From contig NZ_JADFFK010000007.1 in NCBI RefSeq assembly GCF_015223355.1, positions 62,001-126,000 on the forward strand: 64,000 nt of DNA, given 5' to 3'. This document shows, in pieces, positions 26,352 through 34,439 of this stretch. The first letter of the stretch is position 1, and the number at the start of each line of letters is the position of its first letter. The stretch is from Salipiger mangrovisoli (GTDB taxonomy: Bacteria; Pseudomonadota; Alphaproteobacteria; Rhodobacterales; Rhodobacteraceae). Under the pieces are notes generated by a model, which was not told the DNA's origin, did no database searches, and saw only the letters and a list, made by a program, of their open reading frames with translations. A program made the position numbers and the translations under genes.

Positions 26352-26356
26352 GCCAA

Positions 26357-26371
26357 GCACGGGCTCCGTGC
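26357..26371. terminator. Small hairpin between convergent genes
   Basis: GCACGG-GCT-CCGTGC lies 6 bp after the permease stop, between it and the convergent Gfo/Idh gene. The stem is only 6 bp and no U-tract follows. Confidence 0.35.
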
Positions 26372-26406
26372 CGCCCTGCGCGGCGCGGAGCAGGCCGCTG
26401 CGCCGG

Positions 26407-27474
26407 TCAGAGCCTGACCGGCTGGCCGGTGCGAATGCTCTCGTCCGCCGCGAGGCAGATGCCCAGCGAGGCGACGGCGTCGCTCATGTGCCGGGTCAGG
26501 TCCTCGTCGTCCACGATGGCGCGGTAAAGGTAGTCCTGCTCGCGGTCGCAGAGCGCCTGGTGATCGGGCTCCCCCTCCATGCTCAGCCATTCGTCCTCGC
26601 GCAGCAATGCGCCGTCCTCGCCGGTCTCGGCATGGTGGACCCGCAGGCGCGAGGTCTGGGTATGCGCGTTGATGTCGGCCGAGCCGGTCTTTTCCTCCAT
26701 GACGATGGACACCGCGCCGTTGGGGGACATGACGTCCTTCACGAAATAGGCCGTCTCCGAAATCATCGGGCCCCAGCCCGCCTCGTACCAGCCGACGCTG
26801 CCGTCGTCGAAGAGCACCTGGAACTGGCCGTAGTTGTACATGCCCTCCTTCAGCCCCTTGGCGAAGGGCACGCCCATGCCGCGCACCTCGACGGGGGTGC
26901 CGTCGGTGATCTGGCACATGACATCGACGTAGTGCACGCCGCAATCGACGATGGGCGAGGTGGTCTTGAGGATCTCCTGGTGGATCTTCCAGGCGGTGCC
27001 GCTCGACTGCTGGTTGAGGTTCATGCGGAAGGCATAGGGGCCGCCAAGCCCGCGCGCCTCGGAGATCAGCCGCATCCACGAGGGGTGATGGCGCAGGATG
27101 TAGCCGACGACCAGCTTGCGGCCGTGCGCCTTCGCTGCGGCCACGACACGTTCGGCATCGGCAACATTGGCGGCGAGCGGCTTTTCCACGAAGACATGCG
27201 CACCCGCTTTGATGGCGGTGACGGCGTAGTCGGCATGGGTGTCGGTATGGGTGGCGATGGAGACCACGTCGGGCTTCAGCTCGGCCAGCGCCGCTTCGAA
27301 GTCTTGGTGCAGCGGATAGCCCGAAAGCGCCTCGGGCAGATCGCGTTTGGAGCGGTTCACCAGGCCGATGATCTCGAAGCCGGGGTGGGCGTGGTAGGCG
27401 AGGGCGTGGCTCTGGCCCATCTGGCCGAGGCCCACGACCATGACGGAGAGTTTCTTGCTGGCTTGATCGGTCAT
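26407..27474 (-). CDS. Gfo/Idh/MocA-family oxidoreductase (sugar locus, first copy)
   Basis: A 355-residue NAD(P)-dependent oxidoreductase. The Rossmann motif GLGQMG is at residues 15-20 and the family's E97-K98-P99 motif is intact; the C-terminal half has the GCVHYVDVM-like segment with the expected His (DCGVHYVDV). It should oxidise or reduce a sugar ring hydroxyl, in many relatives at C3. It lies 87 bp after the GMC gene on the same strand and shares its promoter. In a 3-keto pathway it could reduce the released keto sugar, so the two oxidoreductases may work on either side of the cleavage step. Confidence 0.87.
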   Translation of the reverse strand: MTDQASKKLSVMVVGLGQMGQSHALAYHAHPGFEIIGLVNRSKRDLPEALSGYPLHQDFEAALAELKPDVVSIATHTDTHADYAVTAIKAGAHVFVEKPLAANVADAERVVAAAKAHGRKLVVGYILRHHPSWMRLISEARGLGGPYAFRMNLNQQSSGTAWKIHQEILKTTSPIVDCGVHYVDVMCQITDGTPVEVRGMGVPFAKGLKEGMYNYGQFQVLFDDGSVGWYEAGWGPMISETAYFVKDVMSPNGAVSIVMEEKTGSADINAHTQTSRLRVHHAETGEDGALLREDEWLSMEGEPDHQALCDREQDYLYRAIVDDEDLTRHMSDAVASLGICLAADESIRTGQPVRL

Positions 27475-27561
27475 CGGGTCTGTCGTCTTTCCTGCTGCGC
27501 GGACTCGCGGAGGGGCGCGCGCCGCCGGGCCATCGCGGCCGGGCGGCGCGGCAAGAGTTGA

Positions 27562-29067
27562 TCAGGCTGCGGCTTCGGCCACGCTGCGGCGCGCTTCGGC
27601 GATCTTCTGCGCGCCCATGCTGGCCAGCGCCACGATGAAGGGCGTGGGGTTGGTGGCGGTCACCGTGGGGATGATGCCATTGCCCGCGACATGCAGGTTC
27701 TCGAAGCCCCAGACCCGGCTGTAGCGGTCGCAGACGCTGGTGCCGTCATCCGTTTCGCCCATGCGCATGGTGCCCTGGTAATGCAGCGAGTTGCCGGTGG
27801 GGATGCGGACCGTGGCGAAGCCGTCGAGCGGCGTGCCGAGGGTGGCGGCGATCTTCTCGGCCACGGCCTTGCCCATCGCGATGCGCTCTTCGTCTACCTC
27901 GTTGACCGGCGCGTGGATCGAGAAGCTGGGCAGGCCCTTCCAGTCGAGGGTCTCGTCGTCGAAGATGATGCGGTTCTCGGGGCGTGGATCGGCGGCGACG
28001 AAGAGGCCCATCCCGACCAGCGTGCCCTCGACCTGCTCGGGGAAGGGGAACTTCGCAGGATCGTTGCCGTGGATGGTGACCGAGAAGGGGAAGTCCTCGT
28101 TGTCTACGCGCGGGATCCAGGACATCGAGGTGAGCGGTCCGGGAATGTCGGTGACGAAGAAACGGTTGATCAGGTAGTGATCGTTGATGGTGCGCCCCAG
28201 CGCCTCGGGGCGGATGCCCGACCCGTAGAGCAGCTGCGGCCCGTGCAGCGAATCCGCCGCGACGACGACCGTGCCCGCGCGCACCTGCCAGCTCTCGCCG
28301 CTGGTCATGCTGACCAGTTCGACGCCGGTGGCGATGCCATTCTCGTGCAGCACGCGGCGGCAGGCGGTCTCGGGGAGGATGCGGAACATCTCCTCGGGCT
28401 CGTTCACCATCTCGCCGAGGATGTGGTCGGTGCCATGGGTGATGACGCCGTCTTCGGTGACCGTGTAGGCCAGCGGCATGGGCTGCACCTTGCGGTCCTC
28501 GGGCCGGCCGGGGTTGAACACCTCGCCGAGCCGCCGGCGCATCTCCTCGGAGCCCTTGCAGCCGGGGAAGGGGTGTTTGTTGGAGCCGAGCAGTTCATCG
28601 GCCAGTTGCAGTGCCGCTTCCATTTCATCGGGGTCGATGAAGGGCACGCGCTCGGATTTCGACGGATGCGGGCAGCCCGAGGTCCATTGCACGCCCATGC
28701 CGCCCACCGAAGCCGCGGCAAAACCCGCAAAGGCGGTCTCGTCCGGCGTGTCGGTGTTGGCGAAGAAGAGGCCCGGACGGCGATGCAGCGAGGCATCGTG
28801 CCCGCCCGCCTTGCGGGCCTGCCACTCCTCGCGGGTGATCGGTGCGTAGGTCACGCCGCGCTTCGGACCCTGCGCCAGAAGCTGCGCCTCGGTGCGGGCT
28901 GGGTCGGGCAGGTTGTCGAGGTGTTTGCCGATCTCGGGCGTGGTCTTGGGGCCGGCCTCGACCATGAGGATACGCGCTTGCGGCCAGTCGCGGCGGATGA
29001 TCCGCGCATAGGTGGAGCCGGTGGGGCCGCTCCCCACGATGACGACATCTGCGGCACGGGTGGTCAT
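27562..29067 (-). CDS. GMC oxidoreductase, pyranose-oxidase-like (candidate sugar 3-dehydrogenase)
   Basis: A 501-residue FAD enzyme. The N-terminal VGSGPTGS (11-18) binds ADP; GGMGVQW (122-128) matches the flavin region of pyranose 2-oxidase; the C-terminal HYQGTMRMG and AGNGIIPT.TATNPT carry the likely catalytic pair H429/N473. There is no signal peptide, so it is cytoplasmic. Pyranose-oxidase-like GMC proteins next to TIM-barrel epimerase-like genes include glycoside 3-oxidases that start non-hydrolytic deglycosylation. That role is inferred here. It is divergent from a TIM-barrel gene across a promoter with two operator copies. Confidence 0.85.
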   Translation of the reverse strand: MTTRAADVVIVGSGPTGSTYARIIRRDWPQARILMVEAGPKTTPEIGKHLDNLPDPARTEAQLLAQGPKRGVTYAPITREEWQARKAGGHDASLHRRPGLFFANTDTPDETAFAGFAAASVGGMGVQWTSGCPHPSKSERVPFIDPDEMEAALQLADELLGSNKHPFPGCKGSEEMRRRLGEVFNPGRPEDRKVQPMPLAYTVTEDGVITHGTDHILGEMVNEPEEMFRILPETACRRVLHENGIATGVELVSMTSGESWQVRAGTVVVAADSLHGPQLLYGSGIRPEALGRTINDHYLINRFFVTDIPGPLTSMSWIPRVDNEDFPFSVTIHGNDPAKFPFPEQVEGTLVGMGLFVAADPRPENRIIFDDETLDWKGLPSFSIHAPVNEVDEERIAMGKAVAEKIAATLGTPLDGFATVRIPTGNSLHYQGTMRMGETDDGTSVCDRYSRVWGFENLHVAGNGIIPTVTATNPTPFIVALASMGAQKIAEARRSVAEAAA

Positions 29068-29087
29068 GGTCGGAACTCCGAGTGAAC

Positions 29088-29100
29088 GTAAATTCTTTTC
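29088..29100. promoter_or_regulatory. Candidate RpiR operator O1a
   Basis: GTAAATTCTTTTC, two mismatches to GAAAATnATTTTC, begins 21 bp upstream of the GMC start. It is paired with the copy at 29151, 63 bp away centre to centre. Confidence 0.5.
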
Positions 29101-29150
29101 AGTTTGGCTGGCATGAGCGCCCGTAAATGCCGTGAAGTCAATAAGGTTGT

Positions 29151-29163
29151 GTAAAATTTTTTC
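29151..29163. promoter_or_regulatory. Candidate RpiR operator O1b
   Basis: GTAAAATTTTTTC, three mismatches to GAAAATnATTTTC, is the weakest of the eight copies. It lies 78 bp before the start of the plus-strand TIM-barrel gene. Confidence 0.4.
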
Positions 29164-29241
29164 GGGTGTTAGCGTCCCGAGAAAGCCCGCTTGCACGAGC
29201 TGCGGGCGACATGTGTTTCCATATGAAAACAGGGATTTCCC

Positions 29242-30147
29242 ATGCAATTCGGCGTCAGCTCCTACAGTTTCCAGCCGCTGCTGCGGCGGCAGGAGATTAC
29301 CCTCGAAGGCGTGTTCGAGCAGATCGCAGCGTCGGGTGGAACGCACATGGAACTGGCCACGCTCACGATTGGTCACGACCTTGAAGCGATGATGGACTAC
29401 GAACTCTACGAAGATGCCGGGACGAGGGGCAGGCTGGAGGCCGCTGCCGCAAATACGGGCATTGTCCTGTCGGGCCTCTGCATCCCGGCGAGCTTCATCG
29501 GTGAGGAGACGGGCACACGGCGCGCGCAGATCGACCGCGCCAAGCGCTACGTCGATCTCTGCGCTGACATGGGCGTTGGCTTTCTGCGCACGGACGTCGT
29601 GCCCTGGGCCTTGCGGCCCGAGAGCTACGCGCAGGTCGAGGCGCTGTTTCCGGTGATCACCGAGGCCTGCATCGAGCTGGCCGATCACGCGGCGGCGCGG
29701 GGCGTGGTGACCAGCATCGAGAACCACGGCTTCCTGATGAATTCGAGCGAGCGCTGCCGCCGGCTCGTCCATGCGGTGGACAGCCCGAACTTCCGCATGA
29801 CGCTGGATGTGGGCAACTTCCTTTGCGTCGACGAGGATCCGCTGATGGCCACGCAGAGCTGCCTCGACATCGCCAGTTTCGTGCACGTGAAGGACTTTCT
29901 TCGGCGCAAGCGCTATCCGGGGCCGGGCTGGCTTGAGACCCTCGGGGGGCGGCATATCGTCGGCACTGTTTTCGGGTTCGGGGACCTCGACACCCATGCG
30001 CTCGTCCGGGCGATCCTGCGCTCGGGATACGATGGCTACGTCTCGCTGGAGTTCGAGGGCAACGAGCCGACGCTCATGGGCTGCGACACCGGGCTGGCCA
30101 ACGTGATCCGCATCTTCAGCGAGGTGAAGGCCGAGCTCGCGGCCTGA
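29242..30147 (+). CDS. Sugar phosphate isomerase/epimerase-like TIM barrel (first copy)
   Basis: A 301-residue AP_endonuc_2 / xylose-isomerase-like TIM barrel. A divalent-metal site is visible: E160 (SIENHG), D189 (TLDVGNF), H215 (FVHVKDF) and E270/E272 (SLEFEGNE). Members of this fold act as epimerases, inosose dehydratases and, next to GMC or Gfo/Idh oxidases, as lyases that split 3-keto glycosides. The ATG at 29242 has AGGG seven bases upstream. It is divergent from the GMC gene, which supports a shared pathway. The reaction is not proven by sequence. Confidence 0.85.
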   Translation: MQFGVSSYSFQPLLRRQEITLEGVFEQIAASGGTHMELATLTIGHDLEAMMDYELYEDAGTRGRLEAAAANTGIVLSGLCIPASFIGEETGTRRAQIDRAKRYVDLCADMGVGFLRTDVVPWALRPESYAQVEALFPVITEACIELADHAAARGVVTSIENHGFLMNSSERCRRLVHAVDSPNFRMTLDVGNFLCVDEDPLMATQSCLDIASFVHVKDFLRRKRYPGPGWLETLGGRHIVGTVFGFGDLDTHALVRAILRSGYDGYVSLEFEGNEPTLMGCDTGLANVIRIFSEVKAELAA

Positions 30148-30180
30148 TCGCGCGGCCTACGACGCGCGCGTTGCGGCGGA

Positions 30181-31011
30181 TCATAGGCCGCGCAGCGCCT
30201 CGACCCGCGCCCGGATGTCCGCGAGCCGCGCGCGGCCGCCGCCGGGCACCTCGACCGAGGCCCAGCCGCTGTAGCCCACCGCGCGCAGCGCCGCGTTGAC
30301 CTTTGCCCAGTCGCAATCGCCTTCGCCGAGTTCGACCTCGAACCCCTTCCAGGGACCCTCGGCATCCATCTTCGTGCGGCTGTACTCCTTGAGATCGACC
30401 CGGCAGATGCGCGCGCCAAGCACCTCGATCCAGTCGGTCGGATAGCCGTTGCGAAGGATGTTGCCGACGTCGAGATACCAGCCCAGCAGCGGATGATCGA
30501 AGCGGTCGATGAAGGCGGCCGCCTCCAACGGACTCAGCAGGAAGTTGTTCCAGACGTTCTCGATGGCGATGCGGACCCCGGTCCGCTCGGCATGGGGCAG
30601 GATCTGCTCAAGTCCGGCGATGGCGCGCTCCCAGGCGGTGGCATAGCTGACCTCGGGGCCGACCGCGCCCGGCACCAGAAGCACGGTCTCGGCCCCGATG
30701 GTGCGTGCGGTTTCCAGTGCCGCGATCATGCCCTGCACGCCGGCCGCGCGCACCTCGGCATCGGGCGAGGACAACGGGTGGCTCCAGTGACGTGCATTGA
30801 TCACGCCGGGCAGGGCCACGCCACTCGCCGCGCTGGCGGCGATGATCTCGTCCAGAGGCAAGTCGCTGGGGGCGTCGATTTCGACCCCGTCGTAGCCGAG
30901 GTCGGCGAGCATGGCAAAGGTCTCGGCGATGCTCTGCTCGGGCGCGTCGATCATGTTCCACTTGAGGCTGATGCGGGCAAAAGGCAACGCGGCGGCGGGC
31001 TGTTGGGTCAT
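30181..31011 (-). CDS. Sugar phosphate isomerase/epimerase-like TIM barrel (second copy)
   Basis: A 276-residue protein of the same fold as its convergent neighbour but clearly diverged. Metal-site positions are E151 (IENVWNN), D181 (LDVGNI), D206 where the family usually has His (RVDLKEY), and E254 (VEVPGG). The His-to-Asp change suggests altered metal binding or substrate. The start at 31011 was chosen by homology and an AAAGGA element about 12 bases upstream; the frame stays open to 31089 but without a ribosome-binding site and through an operator. It could be an epimerase acting after cleavage. Confidence 0.83.
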   Translation of the reverse strand: MTQQPAAALPFARISLKWNMIDAPEQSIAETFAMLADLGYDGVEIDAPSDLPLDEIIAASAASGVALPGVINARHWSHPLSSPDAEVRAAGVQGMIAALETARTIGAETVLLVPGAVGPEVSYATAWERAIAGLEQILPHAERTGVRIAIENVWNNFLLSPLEAAAFIDRFDHPLLGWYLDVGNILRNGYPTDWIEVLGARICRVDLKEYSRTKMDAEGPWKGFEVELGEGDCDWAKVNAALRAVGYSGWASVEVPGGGRARLADIRARVEALRGL

Positions 31012-31074
31012 CTTTTCGACGGGTCCTTTTGTCTTGCGCCGGAACGTGGCGCCGGCAGGCTTTGCGTAGATTTG

Positions 31075-31087
31075 GAAAATTTCTTTC
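31075..31087. promoter_or_regulatory. Candidate RpiR operator O2a
   Basis: GAAAATTTCTTTC, two mismatches to GAAAATnATTTTC, lies 64 bp upstream of the second TIM-barrel gene and exactly 74 bp from O2b. Confidence 0.55.
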
Positions 31088-31148
31088 ATAAATCCGCGGC
31101 ATTTTCGAGGAATCTATTGCCTATTTGGCGCGCTCGCGCCAGAAAAAA

Positions 31149-31161
31149 GAAAATCAATTTC
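31149..31161. promoter_or_regulatory. Candidate RpiR operator O2b
   Basis: GAAAATCAATTTC, one mismatch to the consensus, ends 13 bp before the ridA-family start codon, a position suited to repression. Confidence 0.6.
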
Positions 31162-31174
31162 GCGGAGTTCCGAC

Positions 31175-31573
31175 ATGACCATTCCCGGCATCCACCGTCT
31201 CGACGCAGCCGACGCCCAGGCGGGCGGACAGGAGCGTCCATTCTCCAAGGCCGTGCGCGCGGGGGATTTCGTCTTTGTCTCGGGGCAGGTGCCGACGCGG
31301 GACGGCGAGGTCGTGGTGGGCAGTATCGCGGTGCAGACCGAGGTGGTGATCGAGAACATCAAGGAGGTTCTGGCGCTGGCGGGCTGCGGGCTCGAACACG
31401 TGGTGAAGGTCGGTGTCTGGCTCGACGACGCGCGCGACTTCTCGTCCTTCAACGCAGTGTTCAAGAAACACTTCAGCCTTCATCCGCCAGCACGCTCGAC
31501 CGTGGAATCGCCACTGATGGTCGATGCCAAGGTCGAGATGGATGTGGTCGCCTACAACCCGCTGAAGGGGTGA
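31175..31573 (+). CDS. RidA-family protein
   Basis: A 132-residue YjgF/YER057c/UK114 (RidA) protein. GDFVFVSGQVPTRDGEVV and the C-terminal PARSTVESPLMV (with the conserved Arg that hydrolyses enamines/imines) fit the family. RidA proteins clear reactive 2-aminoacrylate or other imines produced by PLP enzymes. A plausible source here is the DSD1-type enzyme or an amino-sugar imine, both co-regulated. GGAG lies seven bases before the ATG. nagB follows after 6 bp. Confidence 0.9.
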   Translation: MTIPGIHRLDAADAQAGGQERPFSKAVRAGDFVFVSGQVPTRDGEVVVGSIAVQTEVVIENIKEVLALAGCGLEHVVKVGVWLDDARDFSSFNAVFKKHFSLHPPARSTVESPLMVDAKVEMDVVAYNPLKG

Positions 31574-31579
31574 TCGGCG

Positions 31580-32341
31580 GTGAAGGTCCTGATCCTCGGG
31601 GATGCGGAGGCGGCAGCGGGTCGCGCGGCAGAGATCATCGCAGCGCAGGTCACGGCCAAGCCGGCCTCTGTGCTGGGACTTGCCACGGGCGGCACGATGG
31701 AGGCCGTTTACGCGCGGCTGATCGCGCTGCACCGCGCCGGCAGCGCGTCCTTCGCCGAGGCATCGAGCTTCAATCTCGACGAGTACGTCGGACTCGCGGG
31801 GGACCATCCCTGTTCCTACCGCCGGTACATGGCCGAGAAGCTGTTCGGGCAGATCGACATCGCCCCCGAGGCGGCGCATCTGCCGGTCGGCGAGGCAGTG
31901 GACCCCGAGGCCGAAGCGCTGCGCTACGAGGCGGCCATCGTCGCTGCGGGGGATATCGATCTGCAACTGCTGGGGCTTGGCCTCAATGGCCATATCGGCT
32001 TCAACGAACCGACCTCGAGCCTCAGTTCAATCACCCGGCTGAAGACGCTGGAGCGCTCGACGCGCGCGGCCAACAGCCGCTACTTCCCCGACGGCGAAGA
32101 GCCGCCCCGGCTGGCGATCACCATGGGCATCGGCACGATCATGCGGGCCCGCGAGGTTCTGCTCGTGGCCACCGGCACGGCCAAGGCGCGGGCCGTGGCA
32201 CAGGTGATCGAGGGACCGGTCTCGGCGCGCTGGCCGGGCAGCGTGCTTCAGATGCACCGCCACGCGACGATCGTGCTTGACCGCGCGGCGGCCAGCGAGC
32301 TGGCGCTGTTCGACTACTATCTGGATGTGCACCCCGAATGA
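31580..32341 (+). CDS. nagB: Glucosamine-6-phosphate deaminase
   Basis: A 253-residue NagB-type enzyme that isomerises and deaminates glucosamine-6-phosphate to fructose-6-phosphate and ammonia. Landmarks are GLATGGTMEAVY (phosphate loop), FNLDEYVGL with catalytic D67, and LGLGLNGHIGFNEP with H138. It is slightly shorter than E. coli NagB at the C-terminus and lacks the allosteric tail. It starts with GTG at 31580, with AAGGGG nine bases upstream. A 6-phosphogluconolactonase is excluded by the GHIGFNEP motif. It supplies the last step for the nagA-ROK operon 13.7 kb away. Confidence 0.93.
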   Translation: MKVLILGDAEAAAGRAAEIIAAQVTAKPASVLGLATGGTMEAVYARLIALHRAGSASFAEASSFNLDEYVGLAGDHPCSYRRYMAEKLFGQIDIAPEAAHLPVGEAVDPEAEALRYEAAIVAAGDIDLQLLGLGLNGHIGFNEPTSSLSSITRLKTLERSTRAANSRYFPDGEEPPRLAITMGIGTIMRAREVLLVATGTAKARAVAQVIEGPVSARWPGSVLQMHRHATIVLDRAAASELALFDYYLDVHPE

Positions 32342-32371
32342 GGCGGATGCCGCGCGTATGGGAGCCCGGCC

Positions 32372-33112
32372 TCAGCGCCGGGCGTCCTGCCGTTCGAGCA
32401 AGCGTCTGAGGTCCGCCACCGTGGCGGCGTCGGTGCGCCGTGCTCCTTCTGGCTGGAAGCCGAAGCGGGCAAGCTTGGGCGCGGCGGGATCGGGCTGCGA
32501 GCCAGAGGCATGGACCTCACGTGGATCGAGTGCGTCGAGCAGGTCAGGCAGGCTCGCGCTCGACACCCCCGCGCCGGGCATGATGCGGATGCGGTCCCCC
32601 GCGTGGGCCATCATTTGCCGCAGCCTGTCCGTCCCCGCGCTGGCCGACGCCGCGCCGCCCGAGCTGAGAATGCGCGAGATGCCAAGCGCCGCCGCCTGAT
32701 CGATCGCTTCGAAGGGGTCCTCCATGAGGTCGATGCAGCGGTGCAGCGTGATGTCGTGTCCCTTTGCGGCGGTCACCAGGCGCTGCATGACCGGCAGGTC
32801 GAGCGAGACGCCCTGCGCCGTCGTGCGTGTCGCGCCGATGACCACCCCGGCGAGGCCGGCGCGCAGCACGGTGGCGATCTCCGCCTCCATCGCCCCGACC
32901 TCCTCGGCGCTCCAGTCGAAGCCGCCGGCGCGGGGCCGGATCATCGCCAGCACGGGCACCGGCGTGCGGGCGGCAAGCTCGATCAGCCCCTGGCTGGGGG
33001 TCAGGCCGCCGAGGGCCAGCGCCGCGCAGAGTTCGATGCGATCCGCGCCGCCGTCGAGGGCGGCGGCCAGCCCGGCGGGACTGTCGATGCAGATTTCAAG
33101 AATGCGGGTCAT
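32372..33112 (-). CDS. cutC: CutC-family TIM-barrel protein
   Basis: A 246-residue CutC protein. LEICIDSPAGLAAALDGGADRIELCAAL, a GGLTPS loop, PVLAMIRPRAGGF, the TLHRCIDLMEDP segment and ILSSGGA are characteristic. The copper-homeostasis label is historical; the fold is a TIM barrel with a conserved cavity and the function is unresolved. Here it is the last gene of the rpiR-M81-MFS-cutC operon, so a sugar-related role is more likely than copper. AAGGAG lies five bases before its ATG. Confidence 0.88.
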   Translation of the reverse strand: MTRILEICIDSPAGLAAALDGGADRIELCAALALGGLTPSQGLIELAARTPVPVLAMIRPRAGGFDWSAEEVGAMEAEIATVLRAGLAGVVIGATRTTAQGVSLDLPVMQRLVTAAKGHDITLHRCIDLMEDPFEAIDQAAALGISRILSSGGAASASAGTDRLRQMMAHAGDRIRIMPGAGVSSASLPDLLDALDPREVHASGSQPDPAAPKLARFGFQPEGARRTDAATVADLRRLLERQDARR

Positions 33113-33131
33113 TGCGTCTCCTTGGCAGGGG

Positions 33132-34337
33132 TCATGAGATGGGACGCCAGCGTTCCAGCGCCACGAGGCCGAGCGCCCCGGCGAGACCGGCCGCGATCCC
33201 CATGACGGCGACGGTGGAATAGCCGCCGAGGCTGGTGCCGAGCCCGAACAGCGCGGCGGCGATCGCTCCGGCGAGAAAGAGGCTGAGGGAGATCAGCGAG
33301 GCCGAGAGGCCGGGCCGATCCGCGATCAGCTCCTGCAGGTAGCCAAGCGGCAGGGTGATCAGCGCCGAGGCGGCGGTGCCCCCCAGGAAGGCCCCTGCGA
33401 TGATCGTTCCCGGCGAGGTGGCAAGGGCAATGGCGCCGAGGTAGCCGGTGTAGAGCACCATGGCGATGGCCAGCGTGGTGACGGTCGAGATGTAACGCGT
33501 GAGCCGCGCCCAGCCGAGCAGGAAGACCAGCTCCATCCTGGCGACGATGCCGACGGTGATGCCGACATCGCCGGTGGTGCCCCCGGCCCGCCCCGTCATG
33601 ATCAGCGGCATCACCGCGGCATGGACATGGATGGCAGAGGTGATCGCCGCGGTGCCCAGAACCCTCAGCGCCACGGCGGGGCGCAGGAGCAGGCCGAAGG
33701 CGGCCAGCAGCGAGACCTTGGGCGGGCGCTGGGCCGGATCACCGCTGCCGCCGCGGGGCATGGTCAGCCTCAGCACCACCAGCACCGCCAGGGCGGCCAG
33801 CGCCGCCACGAGGAAGGCGGGCAGCATCGAGCCGCGCCCGGCCAGCGCGAAGCCGAGGATACCCGGCACGAGGATCCAGGCCGCCGAGACCATCCCGCGC
33901 AGTACCGAGGACATGGCGGCCCGGTCCGGTGCCGCAAGCCCTTCCGAGAACACCCGCCCGGCGGCGAAGAGCATCGGGGTCAGCCCGTTGAAAACCGAGA
34001 TCGGCAGCAGCAGCGCAAGGACGAAGACCGCGGGATGCGGCATCAGGAAGATCGCCGCATAGCCGGCGATGCCGATGCAGGCCAGCCACATCAGCAGGCG
34101 GCGATAGCCGGTGTCCCTGTCGGCGAGCGTGCCGAGATAGATCGAGGAGAGCACGTTGACGATCGCCGCGCTCAGGGTCAGCGCCGAGAAGGCCCCATCC
34201 GAGAGCCCAAGCTCGCGGATCGCCACTACGGATTTGTAGGGGGCGGTCGCAGCGGCGGCGATGCCGCAGCAGAAGACCGCTGCGGCGCAGGCGCGCAGAC
34301 CCGGCGAGGCGCGGAGCGAAGTGAGGATGTCGAACAT
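33132..34337 (-). CDS. MFS transporter, sugar-efflux (SET)-like
   Basis: A 401-residue major facilitator with 12 predicted helices. The loop-2/3 motif region YLGTLADRDTGYRRLL fits MFS, and the overall pattern resembles the sugar efflux transporter group (SetA-like). It could export excess or toxic sugar intermediates, or import a monosaccharide in parallel with the ABC system. It starts 102 bp after the M81 gene and ends 19 bp before cutC on the same strand. Confidence 0.8.
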   Translation of the reverse strand: MFDILTSLRASPGLRACAAAVFCCGIAAAATAPYKSVVAIRELGLSDGAFSALTLSAAIVNVLSSIYLGTLADRDTGYRRLLMWLACIGIAGYAAIFLMPHPAVFVLALLLPISVFNGLTPMLFAAGRVFSEGLAAPDRAAMSSVLRGMVSAAWILVPGILGFALAGRGSMLPAFLVAALAALAVLVVLRLTMPRGGSGDPAQRPPKVSLLAAFGLLLRPAVALRVLGTAAITSAIHVHAAVMPLIMTGRAGGTTGDVGITVGIVARMELVFLLGWARLTRYISTVTTLAIAMVLYTGYLGAIALATSPGTIIAGAFLGGTAASALITLPLGYLQELIADRPGLSASLISLSLFLAGAIAAALFGLGTSLGGYSTVAVMGIAAGLAGALGLVALERWRPIS

Positions 34338-34439
34338 CGGGCTCCCGGTGGATCACGGCCGACGGGCCGCGGCGATACGAAGGGCTCCTCGGCGCGGCGG
34401 CCGGATGGTCCGCGCCGAGAGGTCTTTTGCGCTGTCAGA

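Noticed and set aside
24075-26360. SDR frame extended to 761 codons through the permease region
   Set aside because: The SDR family start is at 24830 with a good ribosome-binding site; the extension runs antisense to a clear NCS2 permease.
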